From JABGQS01 sp963666505 (GTDB taxonomy: Bacteria; Bacillota; Clostridia; Christensenellales; SZUA-584), in NCBI GenBank assembly GCA_963666505.2, contig CAXXXL010000001.1:248001-312000 (forward strand): a DNA stretch of 64,000 nucleotides, written 5' to 3'. The translations under genes and the position numbers were made by a program. Each line of letters begins with the position of its first letter. Positions within the stretch are counted from its first letter, which is position 1. Under the pieces are notes generated by a model. It ran no database searches. It had not been told where the DNA came from and worked only from the letters and a program-made list of their open reading frames with translations. Below, piece after piece: positions 8,275 to 16,210 of this stretch.

Positions 8275-8979
8275 CTATTTCAGCCCCTCAGCAATCATTA
8301 TTAACACTTCGACATCAAGGTTTCCGCCTACAGAGTACTCAAACTGGTCAGTAGTAAAGAACAGATAATTGCCTTCCGGGTGCTCCATTACAAGGGCGGG
8401 CTTGCCCATAACTTCGATCTCGTAAATATTAGAATTTTCATTATCGATCTTGTGCGATGCGCCTATGCTGGACCGCTTGATCATAAGCATCTGCCCGGCA
8501 CTGTTGAAATATCGGTTCAAAGCATTTTTACCGACTGAGTTAGATTCTTTCAGTTCATATCCCGCCGGAAGAAAGCCGGGCTCAATGTTATCTTTGATAT
8601 CAACGGAGACGTTGGAGCTTTCGCTTTCTGCCTCATCAACGAAACTAAAATCAAGCGACACATCATTCTCCGCAATAAACAGGTTCACGAACCGTGTTCT
8701 TAGTGCCTTAGAGCCAGATATGGCAAACGCAGATATCGTAATGAATATGAAGAACACCGCTGCAACTTTGGCGGTCATGGATATAACTCTCCTAAAGCGT
8801 CTCTTGCTCACTTCTTTGTTGATATCGGCCATTATCAGACTGTCAAGAGCATCCGTAGTCACACAAACTTGCGCAATTTCTTCTTCCGTCGGCGCTTCTT
8901 CAGCAAGCTTCAATAGCATTTCTCTTCCTGCGTATTTAATATACGAATCTACCAATTCATCAAAGTGACTCTCATTCAT
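8275..8979 (-). CDS. DUF4367-type membrane protein, probable anti-sigma factor
   Basis: About 234 residues: a cytoplasmic N-terminal part (1-70) rich in Glu, one membrane helix (about 72-92, VAAVFFIFITISAFAISG) and an extracytoplasmic DUF4367-like domain with GFLPAGYEL and a closing VEVLIMIAEGLK. It overlaps the sigma-factor gene by 8 bases, the classical arrangement for a membrane anti-sigma factor that holds its ECF sigma factor until a signal arrives. I prefer ATG at 8979, because the alternative GTG at 8988 lies within the GAGGTG ribosome binding site itself. The anti-sigma role is inferred from context; no classical zinc anti-sigma motif is visible. Confidence 0.75.
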   Translation of the reverse strand: MNESHFDELVDSYIKYAGREMLLKLAEEAPTEEEIAQVCVTTDALDSLIMADINKEVSKRRFRRVISMTAKVAAVFFIFITISAFAISGSKALRTRFVNLFIAENDVSLDFSFVDEAESESSNVSVDIKDNIEPGFLPAGYELKESNSVGKNALNRYFNSAGQMLMIKRSSIGASHKIDNENSNIYEIEVMGKPALVMEHPEGNYLFFTTDQFEYSVGGNLDVEVLIMIAEGLK

Positions 8980-9520
8980 TATATTCACCTCGTGATATCA
9001 TACTTGCAAGCATCATCCTGCCACGGTGGCACCTCACCTTAACATTTGAAACGGTTATGCCGAGCATCTGTGCTATTTCAGCGTCCGAGTACCCCAGCAC
9101 ATACTTATGAAAAACGGCAAAAGAGTACTTTTGGTCAAGGCTCTCAAGATGGTTTATCATGTTTGTAACGTCAAGGTTAAGCAGTGCGTTTTTTTCAGTT
9201 GAATTGTTGCCTGCAATCATGTGCTCAATGTGCTCCAAAGGAACGGTATTCTTGTTCTCATGCCGGCTTATATGGTCAAGCGCAAGATTCCTGACAATAA
9301 AAATAATATAGCCCTTCGTTTCTTCAGGTGAAAAGCCGTCAATTTTTTTGATATGCTTGATTATCCTTAAGAAAGCCGAGTGCACAATATCCTTTGCAGT
9401 GTCTTCGTTTTTAACTATCTTAACAGCGGTATAGAACATAAGCCCTTTATAGTCATTATAAAGCTGCTCGACCTTCTTACGATATCCTTTTGGCAAAACG
9501 ATGTTTCCCGGTTTTGGCAT
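8972..9520 (-). CDS. ECF-type RNA polymerase sigma factor
   Basis: An alternative sigma factor of about 182 residues with region 2 (YNDYKGLMFYTAVKIVKNEDTAKDIVHSAF, about 20-50) and region 4 (YVLGYSDAEIAQMLGITVSNVKVRCHRGR, about 138-168), the two domains that define the ECF group. ATG at 9520 (MPKPGN) with GGGGAA upstream is a better start than the TTG at 9538. The stop overlaps the DUF4367 gene. The target promoters are unknown, and I see no obvious ECF-type promoter upstream for autoregulation. Confidence 0.88.
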   Translation of the reverse strand: MPKPGNIVLPKGYRKKVEQLYNDYKGLMFYTAVKIVKNEDTAKDIVHSAFLRIIKHIKKIDGFSPEETKGYIIFIVRNLALDHISRHENKNTVPLEHIEHMIAGNNSTEKNALLNLDVTNMINHLESLDQKYSFAVFHKYVLGYSDAEIAQMLGITVSNVKVRCHRGRMMLASMISRGEYNE

Positions 9521-9645
9521 CGTGTATTCCCCGCACAAAATAAATTTATCCCTGTCCTGATTCCTCTTGTTCCAGGCATTGCACTGCTCTTTGCTAAATA
9601 TATATATGGTGATTAAGGCTGTAGCTATCGAATCATCGTTTTATA

Positions 9646-9674
9646 ATTCTATAATTATAAAGTGTGAAAATCAA
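9646..9674 (-). promoter_or_regulatory. Candidate promoter of the sigma/anti-sigma operon
   Basis: On the minus strand TTGATT (9674-9669) and TAGAAT (9651-9646) are 17 bases apart, about 130 bases before the sigma-factor start. The -10 lies within the inverted repeat TTATAATT-CTAT-AATTATAA (9641-9660). Confidence 0.4.
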
Positions 9675-9789
9675 GTAAAACAGTAAAACTTTTATCTTTG
9701 TTCACAGCTTTATCAATAACAAAACGAAAAAAAGCAGTTTATTGTCTTTACTGCGAATACACGAAAATAAAAAAAGTTAAACAAAAAGC

Positions 9790-9820
9790 TTGACTTGGAG
9801 TTAACTCCAAGTGTTATGCT
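9790..9820 (+). promoter_or_regulatory. MerR-type promoter with palindromic operator in a 19-bp spacer
   Basis: TTGACT (9790-9795) and TATGCT (9815-9820) are separated by 19 bases, two more than optimal. The spacer is filled by a perfect 20-bp palindrome (9793-9812) centred on GTTAAC. This is the diagnostic architecture of MerR-activated promoters, where the activator twists DNA to realign the two boxes. The only MerR gene nearby is the second gene of the operon it drives. Confidence 0.9.
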
Positions 9821-9896
9821 GTAAGCAACAACTGCACAGACAGATTGCGGTGAGAGCCGGGGTTAAGCATAGACTTAACATTAAAGGAGAAGCATA

Positions 9897-11018
9897 ATGA
9901 AAGACAACAAACTGGGGTTTGGCTGTATGCGCCTGCCGCTTATAAATGCGGACGACACGTCAAGTATAGACATGGAAGCCTTCAAAGGAATGGCTGACAG
10001 CTTTATCGAAGAAGGATTCACATACTTTGATACAGCATATCCATACCACGCAAAGACAAGTGAAACAGCACTAAGAGAGGCTGTTGTAAAGCGGTACAAA
10101 AGGAATGAATTTACTATAGCGACAAAGATGCCTATGTGGGAGCTTAAAACCGCCCAAGACCAGAAGAGGATATTCAGCGAACAGCTCAGTAAATGCGGAG
10201 TTGATTATTTCGACTACTACCTTCTTCACAGTTTAAATACTGAATACTACAAAACAGCGCAGGAGATTGACAGCTTCGGATTTGTGCAAGAGAAAAAACG
10301 CCAGGGGCTGATTAAAAAAATAGGCTTTTCATTTCACGATAATGCTGAGCTGCTGGACAAAATACTAACAGAGCATCCGGAAACGGACTTCGTGCAGCTC
10401 CAGCTAAACTATATCGACTGGGACAGTACAAAAATACAGTCGGGCAAATGCTATGAAACAGCAAGGAAGCATAACAAGCCAATAATTGTTATGGAGCCGG
10501 TAAAAGGGGGCACGCTTGCATGCCTTCCGCAAAAAGCGCAGTCACTGATGAAGGAATACGCTCCGGATATGTCAGTAGCTTCGTGGGCTATGCGCTTTGC
10601 TGCAAGCCTACCGGGCGTTATGATGGTGCTCAGCGGCATGTCCGATATGCAGCAGCTACGCGACAACATGAATATAATGAAAAACTTCCGCCCTTTGTCA
10701 GAAGAGGAAGAAGGCGTGATAGGCAGGGTCGTGGATACTATAAACGATGCGATAGCTGTTCCGTGCACATCGTGCGGCTACTGCGTCGATTCCTGCCCGC
10801 AAAAAATATTGATACCTAAATATTTAGAACTGTTTAACCAGTACAGGCAGTTTTACAGCGGAGGAATTTCAGCTCAAAAGACCCGCTATGCAAGTCTTGC
10901 AGAGAAATATGGCAGGGCTTCGGACTGTCTCGGGTGCAGCCTGTGCGAAGAGCACTGTCCTCAAAGCATAGAAATAGCAAAATGGATGCCGCAGGTCGCA
11001 GAGACGCTGGAAAATTAG
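9897..11018 (+). CDS. Aldo/keto reductase with C-terminal ferredoxin-like 2[4Fe-4S] domain
   Basis: The N-terminal two thirds is an aldo/keto reductase TIM barrel with the catalytic-type Asp45, Tyr48 (DTAYPYH) and Lys77. The C-terminal part carries two ferredoxin cysteine sets, C290/C293/C296/C300 and C344/C347/C350/C354, enough for two iron-sulfur clusters. Such fused proteins of about 370 residues are common in anaerobes and probably pass electrons between clusters and a carbonyl substrate; the substrate is unknown. AAAGGAG lies at normal distance. The MerR promoter upstream and the MerR gene downstream suggest induction by a reactive or redox-active compound. Confidence 0.9.
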   Translation: MKDNKLGFGCMRLPLINADDTSSIDMEAFKGMADSFIEEGFTYFDTAYPYHAKTSETALREAVVKRYKRNEFTIATKMPMWELKTAQDQKRIFSEQLSKCGVDYFDYYLLHSLNTEYYKTAQEIDSFGFVQEKKRQGLIKKIGFSFHDNAELLDKILTEHPETDFVQLQLNYIDWDSTKIQSGKCYETARKHNKPIIVMEPVKGGTLACLPQKAQSLMKEYAPDMSVASWAMRFAASLPGVMMVLSGMSDMQQLRDNMNIMKNFRPLSEEEEGVIGRVVDTINDAIAVPCTSCGYCVDSCPQKILIPKYLELFNQYRQFYSGGISAQKTRYASLAEKYGRASDCLGCSLCEEHCPQSIEIAKWMPQVAETLEN

Positions 11019-11070
11019 CGTTGCAGGAAAATAAGCTGAAAATGGGATTATAGATTTGAGAGGTGATACT

Positions 11071-11451
11071 ATGACTATTGCAGAGGCCGGTAAAAAATAC
11101 GGTATAACGCCGGACACGCTACGGTACTACGAGCGTATAGGGCTTATCCCGGATGTCTGCCGTACTGCCGGCGGAAGAAGGAATTACACCGAAAAAGACT
11201 GCAACTGGATAGAATTCATAAAGTGCATGAGGGGAGCCGGTCTGCCCATAGATGTTCTGATAGAATATGTGGCGCTGTTTCAACAAGGCGAATCCACACA
11301 AGGCGCAAGAAAAGAGCTTCTTATAGAACAGCGCAGACAACTGCTGGAGAGAATGGAAGATATGAAGAATACACTAGAGCGTCTCAACAAAAAGATAGAC
11401 CAGTACGATAACATTATGGCACCGGCAGAAAAAAGCCTGTCAGAGCAGTAA
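11071..11451 (+). CDS. MerR-family transcriptional activator
   Basis: A 126-residue regulator: a winged helix-turn-helix at the N-terminus (MTIAEAGKKYGITPDTLRYYERIGLIP, TAGGRRNYTEKD), then the CMRGAGLPIDVLIEYVALF segment and a long coiled coil (about 75-110) for dimerisation. The series resembles AdhR/YdeA-like MerR proteins that accompany aldo/keto reductases and respond to aldehydes or electrophiles. ATG at 11071 with GAGAGGTG upstream is better than the TTG at 11056. It is 50 bases after the reductase and most likely activates the operon promoter at 9790-9820, thereby also its own gene. Confidence 0.88.
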   Translation: MTIAEAGKKYGITPDTLRYYERIGLIPDVCRTAGGRRNYTEKDCNWIEFIKCMRGAGLPIDVLIEYVALFQQGESTQGARKELLIEQRRQLLERMEDMKNTLERLNKKIDQYDNIMAPAEKSLSEQ

Positions 11452-11471
11452 TAATAGAACACCCCAAGACT

Positions 11472-11503
11472 AAAAAAGGCTGGGTTACACCGAAGCCTTT
11501 TTT
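11472..11503 (+). terminator. Terminator after the MerR gene
   Basis: AAAAAAGGCT (11472-11481) pairs with AGCCTTTTTT (11494-11503) around a 12-base loop; the pairing arm doubles as the T tract. Confidence 0.8.
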
Positions 11504-11542
11504 ATCTGCAGCGTACATACAATATAATGCTGTTTGCAAATA

Positions 11543-11572
11543 TTGCAACCGAGCCCTCTGGTATGATATAAT
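11543..11572 (+). promoter_or_regulatory. Probable sigma-A promoter of the acyltransferase gene
   Basis: TTGCAA (11543-11548) and a perfect TATAAT (11567-11572) are 18 bases apart. The leader to the GTG start at 11775 would be about 195 bases, and I see no riboswitch-like structure in it. Confidence 0.6.
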
Positions 11573-11774
11573 AAACGCAGGGCGAGTTGAAAAAGCACCG
11601 CAATAATTTTATTCTTTTTATTTATTACAAGTCTTTTCCTATGCCGCCCTAAAACAAAAACCAAATAGCTTTGCAGTGACTGTCACAGCCGCTGATTTTT
11701 GCGTTCGCAGATTTCCTGAAAGCTGTTTTTTGCTGCGGTTTTATATAATAAAACGGCAGGGAAAGGGAAACATC

Positions 11775-12509
11775 GTGGAAAACGAAACGATAGCGACGGA
11801 TGCCCACAAGATCCATCTGCCCCAAACTCAGGAGTTCGAAATAAGCGAAGATTATAAGTACGTAAACAGGAATGTTTTCTTTGTAGTTTTTTCATTCCTG
11901 TTCAAATATCTTATAATATTCCCTGTTTTCTATCCAATAACAAAGATAATACTCGGCTTTAAAGCGCAAGGCCGCAGTAACTTAAAGCAGCTAAACGGCG
12001 GTGCGGTAACCGTCTCCAACCACGCCCACATTCTAGACGCTCCGATGATAACATTTTCTCTTTTTCCAAGACAGCCCAGCATGACTTCGATAAAAGGCAA
12101 CTTCCAGACACCCGGCGTCAGTTTTCTCGTAAAGGTTCTTGGTGCCGTGCCGATACCCGAAAAGCCAAAAGCTCTAATGAACTTCTTTAGCGCCATGCAA
12201 GCAGAGACTCACAGAGGCAGGATAGTTCATTTCTACCCGGAAGCGTCGCTGTGGCCGGGGCATACTCAGCTGTGTCCGTTTAAAAAAGGCGCATTCTTCC
12301 TTGCCGTCAATGCAGATGTTCCCGTTCTTCCAATGGTCATAAAACAGAGGCCGCCCAAAGGTCTTTTCAAGATATTCAAGAAAAAGCCTTGCATAAGTGT
12401 TGAGATAGGCAGCCCGCTCAGCCCCGATAATAAACTTGGCGAAAAACAGAGGCTCGCAGACCTGCGGCAAAGAACTCATGATGTGATGAAAGCGATGCTG
12501 GAGTCGTAA
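11775..12509 (+). CDS. 1-acyl-glycerol-3-phosphate acyltransferase family protein (PlsC-like)
   Basis: The protein carries the acyltransferase block I NHAHILD (HX4D) and block III FYPEASLW, which bind and catalyse acyl transfer to glycerol phosphates or related lipids. A hydrophobic segment (FVVFSFLFKYLIIFPVFY) near residue 40 anchors it to the membrane. The start is uncertain: GTG at 11775 with AAAGGGAAA upstream gives 244 residues, a usual length, while an upstream GTG at 11676 would add a Cys/Phe-rich head that looks non-coding. It is followed at 119 bases by a glycosyltransferase, and the two together suggest glycolipid or lipid-anchor synthesis. Confidence 0.82.
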   Translation: MENETIATDAHKIHLPQTQEFEISEDYKYVNRNVFFVVFSFLFKYLIIFPVFYPITKIILGFKAQGRSNLKQLNGGAVTVSNHAHILDAPMITFSLFPRQPSMTSIKGNFQTPGVSFLVKVLGAVPIPEKPKALMNFFSAMQAETHRGRIVHFYPEASLWPGHTQLCPFKKGAFFLAVNADVPVLPMVIKQRPPKGLFKIFKKKPCISVEIGSPLSPDNKLGEKQRLADLRQRTHDVMKAMLES

Positions 12510-12628
12510 GAACTTCGATATCGCTTAAAATAAAAAGTATTAAGGAGGCCGAAAGGGTAGAGGAGCAAAGAAGCAATAACGCAATCATATTTATTATTTT
12601 TTCCGCTTTACCCCTCTATAAAAAAACA

Positions 12629-13798
12629 ATGATAATAGTTATGGTAATAGACCAGCATGACAGCGAGAACGACGCTCCCGAAAGCAGCAAAGGAGCGGCA
12701 ATATGGGCTTCTCGCTATGTGGAGTCCCTTCGTAAAAGAGGGCATGAAGTAAGGGTGGTTTCGACAGGTCTGCCCGAGAAAGACAAATATATAGTCAAAA
12801 CAAAAGTATATCCGTTCATAAACAATATTGTAGAGACCAACGGCTTTACTTTCGCTAGAGTAGACGAGCCGGTAGTAAGAGAGGCTTTCAAAGGCGCAGA
12901 CCTGATTCATTTTATAATGCCATTCAAGCTCTCGTATACGGCGCTGAAAATTGCTCAGGAGATGGATATTCCGGTGTTCTGCGCATTCCACTGCCAGCCG
13001 GAAAACGTGACATACAACCTAGGTTTAAAGAGATTCCCGATTCTGGCTACATACATATATGGCAGGTACAACAGAATGTTCTACAAGCACTTCGACCACA
13101 TACATTGTCCGACCCAGTTTATCGCAGACCAGCTAAAAAAGCACAAATATAAGGGTCAGCTTCATGTAATATCAAACGGTGTTGACGAAGGGTTCAAAGC
13201 TATAGAAGTGAAACGCCCGAAGGAATATGAGGGCAAGTTCATTATAGGCATGGTTGGCAGGCTGGCAGCTGAAAAGCGCCAGGATCTAATAATCAAAGCC
13301 GCAGCAATGTCAAAATATAAAGACGATATACAGCTTATTTTCTGCGGACAGGGACCAAAAGCACCAAAGTACAAGAAACTTGCTAAAAAACTCGGGGTCA
13401 AATCGTCGTTCGGTTTTTATAAGAAAGACGAGCTCTTAAAGTTAATCAACATGTTCGACCTTTATGTTCACGCTTCCGAGATAGAGATCGAAGCAGTAGC
13501 CTGCTGGGAAGCACTGGCATGCGGTAAAGTACCTGTAATAGCAAACTCACCCTCAAGTGCAACAAGGTTCTTTGCTCTTGACGACAGGAGCCTGTTCGAA
13601 AATAAGAATCCGTACGACCTGTGCAAAAGAATTGAATACTGGATAGAGCATCCTGAAGAAAAGCAAGAGATGTCAAAAAAATATATCGCTGCAGCAAGGG
13701 ACAACACTCTTTCAAAATCCATAGAGAAGATAGAACGAGTATACGAACAGACGATAGAAGACTACCGGAATAAAAAGAAGGCGGAGAAAACGTCATAA
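12629..13798 (+). CDS. GT4-family glycosyltransferase, probable glycolipid synthase
   Basis: A two-domain GT-B enzyme of 389 residues: an acceptor domain (1-185) with the N-terminal SKGAAIWASRYVESL loop, and a nucleotide-sugar domain (about 190-375) with FIIGMVGRLAAEKRQD and a variant of the E-x7-E motif in EIEAVACWEALACG. It resembles diacylglycerol alpha-glucosyltransferases, which make the membrane glycolipids of Gram-positive bacteria, and its neighbour is a PlsC-like acyltransferase; the acceptor is nevertheless an inference. No clear ribosome binding site precedes ATG 12629, and ATG 12641 is an alternative start. Confidence 0.82.
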   Translation: MIIVMVIDQHDSENDAPESSKGAAIWASRYVESLRKRGHEVRVVSTGLPEKDKYIVKTKVYPFINNIVETNGFTFARVDEPVVREAFKGADLIHFIMPFKLSYTALKIAQEMDIPVFCAFHCQPENVTYNLGLKRFPILATYIYGRYNRMFYKHFDHIHCPTQFIADQLKKHKYKGQLHVISNGVDEGFKAIEVKRPKEYEGKFIIGMVGRLAAEKRQDLIIKAAAMSKYKDDIQLIFCGQGPKAPKYKKLAKKLGVKSSFGFYKKDELLKLINMFDLYVHASEIEIEAVACWEALACGKVPVIANSPSSATRFFALDDRSLFENKNPYDLCKRIEYWIEHPEEKQEMSKKYIAAARDNTLSKSIEKIERVYEQTIEDYRNKKKAEKTS

Positions 13799-13820
13799 AC
13801 CATTGCAGTCCGGCAGCAAT

Positions 13821-13846
13821 AAAAAGAGCATTCATTTGCTCTTTTT
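13821..13846 (+). terminator. Terminator after the glycosyltransferase
   Basis: AAAAAGAGC (13821-13829) pairs with GCTCTTTTT (13838-13846) around an 8-base loop. Confidence 0.85.
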
Positions 13847-13929
13847 CTATTTAGGCAAACAGATATTTAAGACAGAGAGTTAATTGTGCAAGCGTATGTA
13901 AGAAGCGCCAAGCAATAATTTAGGTTTTT

Positions 13930-13959
13930 TACGAGCACGAGCACGTTTTTTTATATAAT
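13930..13959 (+). promoter_or_regulatory. LacI-regulator operator A and promoter -10 box
   Basis: TACGAGCACGAGCACGT (13930-13946) is a diverged copy of the operator at 14005. A perfect TATAAT follows at 13954-13959, while no good -35 box is present 17 bases upstream because the operator occupies that place. Binding here would directly compete with polymerase. Confidence 0.65.
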
Positions 13960-14004
13960 AGGCAGGAAACAAGATAATCAAGTCGAATATATTAGTTAAA
14001 CTAC

Positions 14005-14022
14005 TACGAGCACGTGCACGTA
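14005..14022 (+). promoter_or_regulatory. LacI-regulator operator B
   Basis: TACGAGCACGTGCACGTA is an 18-bp palindrome with one mismatched pair, the size and CG-centred symmetry typical of LacI-family operators. It lies 13 bases before the regulator's start codon and 75 bases after operator A, so the regulator probably represses itself, perhaps by looping between A and B. Confidence 0.8.
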
Positions 14023-14035
14023 AACGGGGGAACAG

Positions 14036-15061
14036 ATGAAAGTAACTATGAGACAAATTGCAGAGATAGCAAACGTATCCCGGGGGACGGTCGATAAAGT
14101 ACTCAACAACCGGCCGGGTGTCAGCGACCCTGTAAGGACAAAAGTAAAAAGGGTTGCGGACTCCCTCAATTATAAACCCAACCTTATAGGCAAGGCACTT
14201 GCCGGTCAGAACAACCGCAAAACAATAGGCGTTATAATCGCCCCGGACTATAACCCCTTCGTTAAAGATATAAAGCAGGGCATAAAAACAGCGGGCTTAG
14301 AGATTTCCGATTACGGTTTTTACATAAAAGAGCGTGTCCTGCCCTCTCTCGAAGTAAAAGACCAGATAGATATTTTAAACAGCTTTATAGAAAATAAAGT
14401 CGATGCTATTTCAATGTTCTGCATAGACAGCGCCGAAGTAATGTGCAAGGTCAACGAGATTGTCGATATGGGAATACCCGTTATAACTTATAACTCAGAC
14501 CTTGCCGGCTCAAACCGCATGTGCTATGTGGGGCAGGACCATATCAAAGGAGGCAGGGTAGCAGCAGACCTGATGTCAAAAGTCCTCGCTGATGATGCGC
14601 AGGTTTTTGCGATCACAAGCCTGATGACGCTTGACTGCCACAGAGACAGGATAGCAGGTTTCGAGGCTGGAATAAAAGAATACGGCTCAGGAATCAAAAT
14701 GCTGGATATAATTGAAAACGAAGATAAAGAAAAAACGGCTTATGAAGCAACTATGAATATGCTGAAAAAATATAGCGGCATCAGCGGCATATATGTAACA
14801 GGCGGCGGCGTAAGTGGTGTATGCGATGCGCTAAAAGAGCTCGGCAGGGAAAAGACAGTACGTGTGATATGTCACGACCTCGTCGAGAAGACAGTAGAGC
14901 TGCTGGGAGAAGGCATAATAGATTTCACGATAGGACAGGATCCGTTCTTCCAGGGTTATCAGCCAATCAAGATACTATTCGAATATCTGATAGCAGGCAA
15001 GCAGCCGGAAGATGAATTCATTAGGACAAGGGTGGATATACAGACAAGAAGTACGGTATAA
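14036..15061 (+). CDS. LacI-family transcriptional regulator
   Basis: A 341-residue repressor with an N-terminal helix-turn-helix (TMRQIAEIANVSRGTVDKVLNNRPGVS, residues 4-30), a hinge helix (about 45-60) and a periplasmic-binding-like sugar domain (63-335). GGGGGAAC precedes ATG 14036. RGTVDKVLN replaces the common TVSRVLN; this VDKVLN form is found in a LacI subgroup with ribose-binding-like ligand domains. Related operators lie before the gene and between it and the dehydrogenase operon, so it probably controls both. The ligand is unknown but is likely the sugar or sugar alcohol handled by the downstream enzymes. Confidence 0.9.
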   Translation: MKVTMRQIAEIANVSRGTVDKVLNNRPGVSDPVRTKVKRVADSLNYKPNLIGKALAGQNNRKTIGVIIAPDYNPFVKDIKQGIKTAGLEISDYGFYIKERVLPSLEVKDQIDILNSFIENKVDAISMFCIDSAEVMCKVNEIVDMGIPVITYNSDLAGSNRMCYVGQDHIKGGRVAADLMSKVLADDAQVFAITSLMTLDCHRDRIAGFEAGIKEYGSGIKMLDIIENEDKEKTAYEATMNMLKKYSGISGIYVTGGGVSGVCDALKELGREKTVRVICHDLVEKTVELLGEGIIDFTIGQDPFFQGYQPIKILFEYLIAGKQPEDEFIRTRVDIQTRSTV

Positions 15062-15073
15062 AAATTTACACAT

Positions 15074-15091
15074 TGCGTGCCCGTGCACGTA
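15074..15091 (+). promoter_or_regulatory. LacI-regulator operator C, upstream of the dehydrogenase operon
   Basis: TGCGTGCCCGTGCACGTA shares the right half GTGCACGTA exactly with operator B and keeps the left-half pattern with changes. It starts 13 bases after the LacI stop and lies 44 bases before the dehydrogenase start, so this regulator probably represses the catabolic genes here. Confidence 0.7.
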
Positions 15092-15134
15092 AAACTGATT
15101 GCGAATAAATATATAGTTTAACAGGAGGTACAAA

Positions 15135-16200
15135 ATGAGCAGGACGATGAGAGCGCAGGTCATTGAAAAGCCCGGAAAAATGGTGTTGAAACAGGTGCCG
15201 GTGCCGGAAATAAATAGCGGTGAGGTGCTTATAAAGGTGAAAATGTGCGGTATATGCGGTACCGACTGGAAGATATACAACGGCGACTATGCTGCTGCAG
15301 TTCCTTCCGATGATATCCGGTCACGAGTTCTGGGGCATTATAGAAGAGCTCGGAAGCGATGCCAAAGGCCTGCAGGTCGGCGACAGAGTGTCGGTAGACA
15401 TCTGTATGCCTTGCGGAACGTGCTATTTCTGCCGGCGTGGAGACCATCTTCTGTGCGAAACGTTCACGCAGCTGGGTATCCACACAGATGGTGCCTTTGC
15501 AGAATACGTCAAGGCGCCGTGGCGCAACTGCTATAAAATCCCCGATGAAGTCGACGATTATTCCGCTGCTTTCATAGAGCCGTTGACTGCTGTCATTCAG
15601 GCGTCAAAGCGTATGGACCTTAAAATAGCTTCTTCCGCCGTTATAATAGGCTGCGGTCTCGGTATACTGCACGCAGCTATGGCAAAGCTTCGCGGTGCAG
15701 CTCCGGTCATTGTTATCGGAACGAGCACAGAAAGACTCAAGATGGCAAAGCAGATGGGTGCAGATTTTATAATAGACTTAAACAAGATTAACGACCCGGT
15801 CGCAGAAGTTATGCGATTGACCGACGGAATTGGAGCAGATTATGTGCTCGAAGCCGTTGGAAAACCTGAAACATACGAGCAGGCGTTCAAAATGCTGCGC
15901 AGAGGAGGTAAGCTCGAAGCTTTCGGTATTCCTCCGCAGGGACAGACTGCGGCTCTCGAACCGTACGAATTTGTGCTCGGCGAAAAGAAGGTAGACGGCT
16001 CGTGTGCCGGAATAGGAAACGACTGGGGCGATGTTATAAATCTGCTAAAATACAAGCGCATAGAACCAAAACAGCTTTTCACGATGGCAGTTCCGCTCGA
16101 AGAGCTCGAGGAAGCGCTCCACGAGCTGCGCAGAGACAAGACTATTATAAAGATATTCGTAAGCCCGGAACTAAAAGAAAAAGTATATATAAATAAATAA
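15135..16200 (+). pseudogene. Zinc-dependent alcohol/polyol dehydrogenase with a +1 frameshift
   Basis: The gene begins at ATG 15135 after AGGAGG. The first frame gives the MDR N-terminus with the catalytic zinc motif CGICGTDW and breaks near 15290-15310. The frame shifted by one base continues without loss from PMISGHEFWG, through the structural-zinc cysteines (CGTCYFCRRGDHLLC), the NAD-binding stretch GCGLGILHAAM and the end at 16200. Together they make a normal 355-residue sorbitol/threonine-dehydrogenase-like enzyme that oxidises a polyol with NAD+. The only defect is one extra (or two missing) bases between CGICGTD and GHE. It is a recent mutation or a sequencing error; the rest shows no decay. 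Confidence 0.85.
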
Positions 16201-16210
16201 GGAGAAAATC

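Noticed and set aside
9641..9660. Inverted repeat TTATAATT-CTAT-AATTATAA
   Set aside because: It is pure A/T, easy to arise by chance in a promoter area, and has no T run; mentioned only as part of the sigma-operon promoter.
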